A stretch of DNA of 13,783 nucleotides, from the NCBI GenBank assembly GCA_027026295.1, contig JALVOR010000200.1, forward strand, positions 1-13,783, read 5' to 3'. A model generated the notes under the pieces. That model saw only the letters and a program-made list of their open reading frames with translations. It was not told the DNA's origin and did no database searches. The stretch is from Anaerolineales bacterium. GTDB lineage: Bacteria; Chloroflexota; Anaerolineae; Anaerolineales; DRMV01. The first letter of the stretch is position 1. Every line of letters starts with the position of its first letter. The position numbers were made by a program, and so were the translations under genes. Of this stretch, positions 1-7,000 are shown piece by piece.

Positions 1-174
1 GGCAAAGCCCTGGCACCCAAGGCGATTGAATTCGTGCCCGACTTGCCCAAGACCCGCAACGCCAAGGTGATGCGCCGCATCGTCCGCGCCGCCTACATCG
101 GCGAGCCCGTGGGCGACACCAGCGCCTTGGTCAACCCCGAGGCCGTGGAAGCCATTCAGGCGCTGCGGAAATAA
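1..174 (+). CDS. Acetyl-CoA synthetase-like acyl-CoA ligase, C-terminal end (5' truncated by window)
   Basis: Frame 1 is open from the first base and ends in TAA at 172-174, giving 57 residues. The stretch PKTRNAKVMRRIVRAAYIGE followed by GDTSALVNP matches the extreme C-terminus of AMP-forming acetyl/acyl-CoA synthetases. In that family the Lys of the PKTRxxKxxRR motif is the catalytic lysine of the mobile C-terminal domain and a known target of reversible acetylation. The enzyme would activate acetate or a related short acid with ATP and CoA in the cytoplasm. The substrate cannot be decided because the adenylation domain lies outside the window. The spacing after the PKTR motif to the stop is normal, so the 3' end looks intact. 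A strong hairpin follows 2 bp after the stop. Confidence 0.85.
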   Translation, partial: GKALAPKAIEFVPDLPKTRNAKVMRRIVRAAYIGEPVGDTSALVNPEAVEAIQALRK

Positions 175-176
175 AC

Positions 177-230
177 CACAGATTACGCAGATTTCGCCGA
201 TGATTTCTGCGTAATCTGTGTAATCTGCGG
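177..230 (+). repeat. Hairpin repeat with 9-bp internal periodicity, possible terminator
   Basis: A perfect 15-bp inverted repeat has arms CACAGATTACGCAGA (177-191) and TCTGCGTAATCTGTG (206-220) around a 14-nt loop. From 206 the right arm is also a 9-bp tandem: TCTGCGTAA, TCTGTGTAA, then TCTGCGG. A T-rich run (231-240) follows, so the transcript could terminate here after the acyl-CoA ligase. The sequence looks like a dispersed intergenic repeat, but only one copy is in the window. Confidence 0.6.
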
Positions 231-244
231 TTTTCCTTTTCCCA

Positions 245-282
245 AATCCCTTAATTCCCCAATCCCTCAATCCCTTAATCCC
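245..282 (+). repeat. 8-bp tandem repeat (AATCCCTT-type) abutting a start codon
   Basis: Consecutive units are AATCCCTT (245-252), AATTCCCC (253-260), AATCCCTC (261-268), AATCCCTT (269-276) and a partial AATCCC (277-282). The ATG of the aminotransferase follows immediately at 283. The tract is free of G and leaves no Shine-Dalgarno site in front of the gene. Confidence 0.75.
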
Positions 283-1401
283 ATGCCTTCCTACCCCTCC
301 CTCAACCCTCACCCGCGCATCCTGCTGGGGCCCGGCCCCAGTATGGTGCATCCGCGCGTGCTGAGCGCGCTGGCCATGCCCCTCGTCGGGCACCTCGACC
401 CCGACTTCCTCGCCATCATGAACGACGTCCAGGAACTCCTGCGCTACGCCTTCCAGACCGAGAACCGCGTCACCATCCCGGTTTCCGGCACGGGCAGCGC
501 GGGCATGGAAGCCTCGCTGTGCAACTTCATCGAGCCCGGCGACGCGGTGCTCATTGCCATCAACGGCTACTTCGGCATGCGCCTGGCCGACATGGCTTCC
601 CGCTACGGCGCGGAAGTGGACACCTTAGAGCGCCCGTGGGGCGAGGTGTTCGACCCCGACGAAATCAAGATGGCGCTGCGGCGGCGGAAGTACAAACTAC
701 TCGCCCTGGTCCATGCGGAAACCTCCACCGGCGCGCTGCAGCCCCATATCCGGGAAATCGCCGCCGCGGCCCACGAGCACGGCGCGCTGCTGGTGCTGGA
801 TACGGTTTCCTCGTTGGGCGGCGTGCCGGTGGAAATCGACGCCTGGGGCGTGGACGTCGCCTACAGTGGCACCCAGAAATGCCTTTCCGTGCCGCCCGGC
901 CTTGCGCCGCTGACGGTTTCCGAGCGCGCCCTCGCGGTGCTGCATTCCCGCAGCACGCCGGTGGCGAATTGGTATCTTGACCTTTCACTGGTGGAAAAAT
1001 ACTGGGGCAGCGAGCGCACCTACCACCACACCGCGCCCATCAGCATGAACTACGCCTTGCGGGAGGGCCTGCGCCTGGTGGCCGAAGAAGGGCTGGACGC
1101 CCGCTTCCGCCGCCACCGCGAGAACGCGGTACTGCTGTGGGAAGGCCTGCAGGCGATGGGCATCGAAATGTTCGTACCTGCGGAACACCGCCTGCCCACT
1201 CTCACCACCCCGTTGGTGCCCGAGGGTGTGGACGAAGCGGAAGTGCGTCGCCGCCTGCTGAACGAGTACAACATCGAAATCGCGGGCGGCTTTGGCCCGC
1301 TGAAGGGGAAAATCTGGCGCATCGGCCTGATGGGCTTCAGCAGCCGCCGTGAAAACGTGGCGCTGCTGCTGGCGGCGCTGAAGGAGATTTTGGCTTCCTG
1401 A
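283..1401 (+). CDS. Class V PLP aminotransferase, alanine/serine-glyoxylate (AGXT-like) type
   Basis: 372 residues, the usual length for the AGXT/SPT branch of class V aminotransferases. Family landmarks are the N-terminal LLGPGPSMVHPRVLSA, the cofactor-phosphate loop SGTGSAGMEA (residues 68-77), the ring-binding Asp in VLDTVSS (D173), and the Schiff-base lysine in YSGTQKCLSVPPG (K199, preceded by Q198). Such enzymes transfer the amino group of alanine or serine to glyoxylate, or in some members act on phosphonates or ureidoglycine, in the cytoplasm. The donor cannot be fixed from sequence, but the SGTQKCL..PPG signature is closest to alanine/serine:glyoxylate enzymes. The ATG at 283 is the first Met before the conserved PGP motif. 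No Shine-Dalgarno site is visible, because the upstream DNA is an 8-bp tandem repeat. The gene stands alone, followed by palindromic repeats. Base composition is high in GC like the flanking ligase, so there is no sign of transfer. Confidence 0.9.
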   Translation: MPSYPSLNPHPRILLGPGPSMVHPRVLSALAMPLVGHLDPDFLAIMNDVQELLRYAFQTENRVTIPVSGTGSAGMEASLCNFIEPGDAVLIAINGYFGMRLADMASRYGAEVDTLERPWGEVFDPDEIKMALRRRKYKLLALVHAETSTGALQPHIREIAAAAHEHGALLVLDTVSSLGGVPVEIDAWGVDVAYSGTQKCLSVPPGLAPLTVSERALAVLHSRSTPVANWYLDLSLVEKYWGSERTYHHTAPISMNYALREGLRLVAEEGLDARFRRHRENAVLLWEGLQAMGIEMFVPAEHRLPTLTTPLVPEGVDEAEVRRRLLNEYNIEIAGGFGPLKGKIWRIGLMGFSSRRENVALLLAALKEILAS

Positions 1402-1417
1402 GAAGTTTTGCCCACAC

Positions 1418-1467
1418 ACGCCCTGAGCGGAGGGCTGAGCGCAGCGAAGCCCGTAGTCGAAGGGCGT
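1418..1467. repeat. Palindromic intergenic repeat copy A (CTGAGCGGAG...GTCGAAG family)
   Basis: Outer arms ACGCCCT (1418-1424) and AGGGCGT (1461-1467) pair perfectly. An inner pair GGGCT (1432-1436)/AGCCC (1448-1452) forms a second stem. The sequence carries the words CTGAGCGGAG and GTCGAAG that recur in the other copies in this window. It lies 16 bp after the aminotransferase stop and may also serve as a transcription end. Confidence 0.75.
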
Positions 1468-1493
1468 TGATATGGTTTTGGGAAGATATGGCC

Positions 1494-1539
1494 AGCGTCC
1501 TGAGCGGAGCACCCGCAGGGTGCGAAGTCGAAGGACGCT
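1494..1539. repeat. Palindromic intergenic repeat copy B, just upstream of the GIY-YIG gene
   Basis: Outer arms AGCGTCCT (1494-1501) and AGGACGCT (1532-1539) pair perfectly. An inner hairpin GCACCC (1509-1514)/GGGTGC (1518-1523) has a GCA loop. It shares AGCGTCCTGAG with the sequence that starts at the stop codon of the nuclease gene (1886-1896), so related repeat sequence borders that gene on both sides. Confidence 0.75.
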
Positions 1540-1563
1540 TCCCTAGCACCTTGGGTTGTGATT

Positions 1564-1887
1564 ATGCCTTACGTGTACATTCTCCTTTGCGCGGATGGCA
1601 GTTACTACACCGGCGTCACAACCAATCTTGAGCGCCGTTTGCAGGAACATCAGGACGGCGTAGACCCTTACGCCTACACCTATACCCGTCGGCCTGTGAA
1701 ACTGGTCTGGGCAGAGGAAGTCCCTACCTATGAAGATGCCCTCCGGTTGGAGCGCCAAATTAAAGGCTGGCGGCGGGCAAAGAAAGAGGCGCTGATTAGC
1801 GGCGATTTTGGGGCACTGCATCAATTGGTCGCCGAAGAGCGCCGTCGCCGCGAGCAGCGTAAGCGGAAGAATAGGGCAGTAAAGTAG
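1564..1887 (+). CDS. Small GIY-YIG endonuclease-fold protein
   Basis: 107 residues from ATG 1564. A GTG at 1558 would add two residues, but family members typically begin MPYVYIL as here. The protein is a single GIY-YIG domain: YVYILL (residues 3-8, GIY position), YYTG (14-17, YIG position), the catalytic-type Arg in TNLERRLQEH (R24/R25), and the metal-binding Glu in RLERQIKGW (E63). A very basic tail follows (residues 91-107, rich in R and K). This is the single-domain UPF0213/YhbQ-like class. The fold cleaves one DNA strand with a metal ion; cellular roles of these small proteins are mostly unproven. No Shine-Dalgarno site is visible. The gene lies 24 bp after palindromic repeat B, and its TAG stop overlaps the first bases of the downstream repeat array. 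A link between nuclease and repeats is an inference. Confidence 0.85.
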   Translation: MPYVYILLCADGSYYTGVTTNLERRLQEHQDGVDPYAYTYTRRPVKLVWAEEVPTYEDALRLERQIKGWRRAKKEALISGDFGALHQLVAEERRRREQRKRKNRAVK

Positions 1888-2418
1888 CGTCCTGAGTGAA
1901 CGCCGAAAAAGCGCGCTTCGACTGCGCTCCCGATGGTCGCTCCGCTCAGCGCGGCATGGGGTAGCGCCCTGGGGAGAGCGACCGCAGCACGGTAGCGGAA
2001 AAAGCGCGCTTCGACTGCGCTCTCGGTGGTCGCTCCGCTCAGCGCGAGGTAAGGCACGTCCTGAGCGGAGCACCGAAAGCGTGTGAATGGAAAAGCGCGC
2101 TTCGACTGCACGCCCGATGGCCGCTCCGCTCAGCGCGGCATGGGATAACGCCCTGAGTAGAGCGACCGCAGCACGGTAGCGGAAAAAGCGCACTTCGACT
2201 GCGCTCTCGGTGGTCGCTCCGCTCAGCGCGGCATGGGGTAGCGCCCTGGGGAGAGCGACCGCAGCACGGTGGTGGAAAAAGCGCGCTTCGACTGCGCTCC
2301 CGATGGTTGCTCCGTTCAGCGCGGCATGGGATAACGCCCTGAGTAGAGCGCCCGCAGCACGGTGGCGGAAAAAGCGCGCTTCGACTACGCTCCCGGTGGT
2401 CGCTCCGCTCAGCGCAAA
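1886..2418. repeat. Array of six 42-bp palindromic-repeat cores at about 93-bp spacing
   Basis: Related 42-bp cores begin with GCGCGCTTCGACT or a near variant and end GCTCCGCTCAGCGC. They lie at 1911-1952, 2004-2045, 2095-2136, 2188-2229, 2281-2322 and 2374-2415, with start-to-start distances of 93, 91, 93, 93 and 93 bp. An internal word alternates strictly: CGATGG in cores 1, 3, 5 and CGGTGG in cores 2, 4, 6. Spacers fall into three classes. One occurs after cores 1 and 4, a second after cores 3 and 5, and a third containing AAGGCACGTCCTGAGCGGAG after cores 2 and 6. Read on the minus strand each core is the CTGAGCGGAGC...GTCGAAG repeat, so orientation is opposite to copies A and B. This fills the stretch between the nuclease and the FAD enzyme; I see no gene in it. 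Confidence 0.9.
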
Positions 2419-2476
2419 GCAAGGCACGTCCTGAGCGGAGCGCCCGAAGGGCGCGAAGTCGAAGGGCGTGCCTTGC
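2419..2476. repeat. Terminal long hairpin copy of the palindromic repeat
   Basis: Arms GCAAGGCACG (2419-2428) and CGTGCCTTGC (2467-2476) pair perfectly, with further pairing TCCT/AGGG next to them (one G-T wobble). An inner perfect hairpin GCGCCC (2440-2445)/GGGCGC (2449-2454) has a GAA loop. This is the best-preserved palindrome in the array and runs in the same orientation as copies A and B. It ends 32 bp before the start of the FAD enzyme gene and could act as a transcript boundary, although it lacks a T tract. Confidence 0.7.
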
Positions 2477-2508
2477 AGCCCCCCTGCACGCAAAACCCAA
2501 CCCCACTT

Positions 2509-3882
2509 ATGGCTAACTTGCACCGCTCCCCCAGCATTGTCATCGTCGGCGCGGGCATCGCCGGCGTGGCTACGGCCTACCACCTGGCCGTGAAAAGGGG
2601 CGTGCGCGATGTGCTGCTGGTGGACTCGCGCCCGCCCCTTTCGCTGACCAGCGACAAATCCACCGAAGCCTACCGCAACTGGTGGCCCGGCCCCGATGGC
2701 GCGATGGTCGGGCTGATGAACCGCAGCATTGACCTGCTGGAAGCCCTCGCCGACGCGCACGGCAACCGCTTTCTGCTCAACCGCCGCGGCTACCTGTTCC
2801 TCACCGCCGAAGGCGCGCGGGTGGAAGCCTGGCGGCAGGCCGCGGCGGCAGCCGAAGCCTTTGGCGCCGGCCCCCTGCGGGAACACGCCACCCTCGAAAC
2901 CTACCGCCCCGCGGCGGCCCGCGGCTTCCACGGCCAGCCCGACGGCGCAGACCTGCTCCTGGACGACGCGGCGCGCCTCGCCTTCCCCTATGTCAGCCCG
3001 CGGGCGGTGGCCGCGCTGCACGTCCGCCGGGCGGGATGGCTGAGCGCGCACACCTACGGCACCCTGCTGCTGGAAGAAGCCCGCGCCCGCGGCGTGCGCT
3101 TCGTGCAAGCGCGCTACACGGGCGCAGCCGTGCGCCGCGGGCGGGTGGAAGCGGTTTCCCTGAGCACCGGCGAGCGGGTGCCTACGGCCGCGTTGGTGCT
3201 TGCCGTCGGGCCCTTCTTACGGGAAAGCGCGGCAGCCTTGGGCGTGGATTTGCCCGTGGTGTACGAGCGGCACCTGAAAGTGGCCTTCGACGACCGGCTG
3301 GAAGCCGTGCCCCGGGACGCGCCCCTGCTCATCTGGAGCGACCCCCAGCGCCTGCCGTGGAGCGCCGATGAGCGCGCCGCCTTAGCCGCCGACCTCGAGG
3401 CCGCCTTCCTGCTGGACGAATTCCCCGGCGGGGTGCACACCCGCCCCGAGGGGGAAGGCGGCAGCCGCATGGTCATCGGCCTGTGGGAATACAACGCCCT
3501 GCCGCTGGCAACCGCCCGCTTCCCCGTGCCCGACGACCCGTTTTACCCTGAAGTGGTGCTGCGCGGCCTGAGCACCATGCTGCCTGCCCTGCGGCCTTAC
3601 CTGCAGCGCCTGCCTCGCCCCGTGGTGGACGGCGGCTACTATGTCAAAATGCCCGACAACCGCCCGGTGGTGGGGCCGTTGGCCGTGGAAGGCGCGTACG
3701 TGGTCGGTGCGCTTTCGGGCTTCGGCATCATGGGCTCCCAGGGCGCGGCCGACCTGCTGGCCGCCCACCTCACCGGCGAACCCCTGCCGCCCTGCGCCGC
3801 GGCCTTCCGTCCCGAACGCTGGGCCGAGGCCGCCTACCGCCAGCAGTGGGAAGCCGCCGCGGGCGAGGGGTGGGCGTTGTGA
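2509..3882 (+). CDS. FAD-dependent oxidoreductase of the DAO (D-amino acid/sarcosine/glycine oxidase-like) family
   Basis: 457 residues from ATG 2509. The frame stays open 147 bp further upstream, but that part is repeat array, and the dinucleotide-binding fold starts right after this Met. The N-terminal Rossmann motif is IVIVGAGIAGVATAYHLA (GAGIAG at residues 14-19), with the acidic residue that ends beta-2 in LLVDSR (D39). The C-terminal FAD-binding stretch has NRPVVGPLAVEGAYVVGAL then SGFGIMGSQGAADLLA, typical of DAO-family flavoproteins. Such enzymes oxidise the C-N bond of amino or N-methylated acids, giving imino acids and either H2O2 or electrons to a carrier. The substrate here is unknown. 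No signal peptide or membrane segment is seen, so it is likely cytoplasmic. The nearby AGXT-like aminotransferase also handles small amino acids, but the repeat island separates them. No Shine-Dalgarno site is visible. Confidence 0.87.
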   Translation: MANLHRSPSIVIVGAGIAGVATAYHLAVKRGVRDVLLVDSRPPLSLTSDKSTEAYRNWWPGPDGAMVGLMNRSIDLLEALADAHGNRFLLNRRGYLFLTAEGARVEAWRQAAAAAEAFGAGPLREHATLETYRPAAARGFHGQPDGADLLLDDAARLAFPYVSPRAVAALHVRRAGWLSAHTYGTLLLEEARARGVRFVQARYTGAAVRRGRVEAVSLSTGERVPTAALVLAVGPFLRESAAALGVDLPVVYERHLKVAFDDRLEAVPRDAPLLIWSDPQRLPWSADERAALAADLEAAFLLDEFPGGVHTRPEGEGGSRMVIGLWEYNALPLATARFPVPDDPFYPEVVLRGLSTMLPALRPYLQRLPRPVVDGGYYVKMPDNRPVVGPLAVEGAYVVGALSGFGIMGSQGAADLLAAHLTGEPLPPCAAAFRPERWAEAAYRQQWEAAAGEGWAL

Positions 3883-3890
3883 AAAGGGAC

Positions 3891-3966
3891 TATAATTGAG
3901 CGCCAGCCCCTTGGGTTTGTTCGATATGACCGCAGTGCGTAAGGGCGTGTTCCCGCCGAGGGGTTG
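3891..3966 (+). promoter_or_regulatory. Possible structured leader with 11-bp stem after a TATAAT box
   Basis: TATAAT lies at 3891-3896, but I find no good -35 at the proper distance. It is followed by an 11-bp stem, CAGCCCCTTGG (3904-3914) with CCGAGGGGTTG (3956-3966), including two G-T pairs and a 41-nt loop region. The stem is outside any gene and has no T tract, so it is not a standard terminator. It could be an upstream leader for the kinase transcript or a terminator-like structure for the FAD gene. The assignment is tentative. Confidence 0.35.
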
Positions 3967-4029
3967 ACGTGCAGCCCTGAAGGGGGGAGCCGAAAAGCGA
4001 CCATTACAGCCCTCGCGCGGTTTCCATGC

Positions 4030-4058
4030 TTGCAACATTCGTTACCCTCGCATACAAT
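4030..4058 (+). promoter_or_regulatory. Sigma70-like promoter for the sensor kinase operon
   Basis: TTGCAA (4030-4035) and TACAAT (4053-4058) are separated by exactly 17 bp. Transcription would begin near 4065, leaving a leader of about 30 nt before the kinase ATG at 4094. This is the best promoter match between the FAD gene and the kinase. Confidence 0.6.
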
Positions 4059-4093
4059 AGAGGAAATCCGCACTATCTTTATGGGCGTGTGCA

Positions 4094-7000
4094 ATGGTCA
4101 AACTGAAACAGTGGTTGGCAACCCGGTTCCCCCGGCAGCCCCTGCGTGAGGAATCTTCGGTGTGGGGGGTGTCGCAGGTTTTCCCGTGGATGACTTTTGT
4201 GTATATTCTTTTGGTAGTGATGGCGCTGTTTGTGCTGCCGTTGCTTCTGCGCGCTTGGATGCGAGCGCCTTTCAGTGGGGCTTTGGTGGAATATACCCGT
4301 GTGGTGGGGGCTGTGAGCGAGCCACGTTACGCAGCCGATTCGCCTGACACTTTGCGGGTGGATGATGTCGTCACGGCGGTGGATGGCAAGCCCGTTCAAA
4401 ATGGCCCGGATTTTCAGCAGGCATTGCATGTTCACCGTTTTGGGGATGAAGTTGTCATTACGGTGCTGCACCGTTCCGGCGAAATGGGGGAGGCACGGGT
4501 TATCTTGCGCCCGTTCTCACTCCATGAGCAGTGGTATTTCTTTTACATCCTTTACATTATGGGGTTGCTGTTTGCTTTTATAGGGGTGTGGGTTTTTCTC
4601 TTCCGTCGTTACGATAGCGTGGGGCGGGCGTTTGCGACATTTGCGGTTTCCATGGCGTTCAGCCTTGCAGGGGTGCTGGATGTTTGGGGAACGTATCGTC
4701 TGATTCCCCTTTGGCTGCTCAGCGTGGGCATGGGCGGCGCGGGGTTGTATAACCTTGCCGTGCTCTTCCCGCGCCCGGCACGTCTGGTTCGGAAGCGGCC
4801 TGTGCTTTTGGGCGCAGCCCATGTCGCAATGGCCTTGCTGGTAGGCTATGCTTGGGTTCGGATGTACGATACGGCTCACCCGTGGGGGTACATTTATGTC
4901 CGCCAGGTGCTTTACATTTTTGTGGCGGCCATGGCACTGTTGTTGTTGGGCCGGTTGGCTTATATCCGCTTGCGCTCGGAATTCCCCATTGCGCGGGCGC
5001 AGGCGGCGTTCATTTTGAGCAGTTTTGCGGTGGGTTTTGGCCCGCTGATTGTGTGGATGCTGTTGCCGCTGTTTGGGGCAGAGGCGCATTTTTCGCTGGC
5101 CTTTCTTGCGCCCACGGTGCTTTTCCCCATGGGTGTGGCTTATGCTTTGCTCCGCTATCGGGTGATCAGCACGGATGTCTTTGCCCGGCGGGGGATGATG
5201 TATGCCACCATGGCGGTGCTGATTGCCGCAGGTTATGCTCTGGTAGTGTCGGGGGTTTCGCTGGCGGTGGGCACGCAGGTGCGACCGCACAACCCTTATT
5301 TGCTGGGTGGGTTGGCTTTCCTCGTTGCTTTGTTGTTCCAGCCGCTGCGCCGATGGTTGCAGGCGTATGTTGACCGGGTTTTTGCCCGTACCCAGCAGGT
5401 GTATGACCAGCGTCTGGAGGCTTTCGGGCAGGCGTTGGTGGAGTCTTCCCGCGTGGCGTCGGTCATTACTTTGGCGCGGGAAACCATTGCGGAAGTCCTT
5501 GCACCGCACCCACTGCACATTTTCGTGTTCGACCCCACCAGCAGCCGTTACCGCGCCCAACCAGGGGAAGACGGCGCACCCACGGCGGAAATTTCCTTTG
5601 CCGAGCACGCCGAGTTGCCGCTGTTCCTCGAGGAACGGGGCGGCGCTTATTACCTTGATATGGACAATCTCCCCAGTCGGCTGCAGTCTTCCGCGGCGAG
5701 GCTGCTGGCGTTGCGGGCAGTGCTGTATGTGCCGCTGCCGGGGCGCGAGCGTTTGAATGGCTTTCTGGCATTGGGCCCTCGCCCTGCGCAACTTTATGGC
5801 AGCCGCGAGGTCGATTTTCTGGAAAGCATGGCGCGGCAACTGGCGCTGGCTATCGAGCGCGCCCAGACGGTGTTTGACCTTGAGCGGCGCGTGGAAGAAC
5901 TGAATACCCTTGCCCGTGTGGCGCAGGGTGTGAATATTACTTTGGTGTTCGATGACCTGCTGGAACTGCTCTACGCCCAGGCAACCCGCCTCGTACCGGC
6001 GTATTACTTCCGGGTGCTGTTGTGGGATGCGGATGCCGGCAAATTGCGCTATGCTTTTGTGGTCAACGGCGAAGACCGCATAAGCGAGGTGGAAGGCAAG
6101 CCCCTGGCAGAAGACAAGCCGTTGGCGTGGGATGTTTTCAAGACCCAGCAGGCTGTGCGGTTTGATGACTACGTGGAAGCCTGCCGTCGCCGGGGAGGGA
6201 TTCCCCAAATGAAAGGCGCCCTGGCGTGGATGGGGGTACCGTTGAACGCGGGCGGCGACACCATTGGTGTGATGGTGATGGCGCACACTTCCACCGAAGT
6301 GCTCTACACGAACGAGCAGATGCGGCTGCTGCACGCCATTGCCGACCTGGCAGCCGGCGCCATTGTGAAAGCCCGCCTGCTGGAGGAAAGCCGCCAGCGC
6401 GCTGCCCAGTTGGCGGCCCTGAACCAGATTACCCGTCAGTTGTCTTCCACCCTTGATCTCCCGGCGCTGCTGGAGCAGATTCTCTCCAGCGCTGTCAAAC
6501 TGCTCTCGGCTGAGGCGGGCACCCTGTTTTTGGTCGACGAATCCACCGATGAACTGGTGTTCAGCGTGGTCGAGGGCCCGGTCGAGCAAGGGCTGGTAGG
6601 CAAGCGTTTGCCGCCCGGAAGCGGTCTGGTCGGGCGGGCGATTCGCGAACACCAGCCGGTGCTGGTGCCCGATGTGCGGCAGGAAGAAAACTGGGACAGG
6701 TCTGTTGACGAAACCACCGGCTTCGAGACCCGCTCGGTGCTGGTCGTGCCGATGATTGCGCAAGGCAAAGCCATTGGCGCTATTGAGATTATCAACAAGA
6801 CCCACGGCGGCAGTTTCAGCAACGACGATGAACAGTTGCTGCTGGCATTCGCCGGGCAGGCGGCTGTGGCAATTCAGAACGCCCGTCTCTATACCATGAC
6901 CGACCAGGCGTTGGCGGCCCGCGTAGAAGAACTTTCGGTGTTGCAGCGCATCGACCGCGAACTCAACACCAGCCTGGACGTGCGCCGCGCCATGCAGGTT

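Noticed and set aside
1911..2415. CRISPR array
   Set aside because: The spacing is regular, but the sequences between cores are themselves repeated (three classes), there are no unique spacers, and no cas genes are present.
1543..3108. 521-codon open frame on the minus strand across the repeat array and the FAD gene
   Set aside because: It spans two confident plus-strand genes and the repeat array. Its openness comes from the 93-bp period and GC-rich composition, and other minus frames are open in the same place.
3898..4020. Confident glmS ribozyme call
   Set aside because: Only the first elements (AGCGCC, a stem, GTTGACG) match. The conserved downstream core is missing and the next gene is not glmS. 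It is kept as an open observation only.
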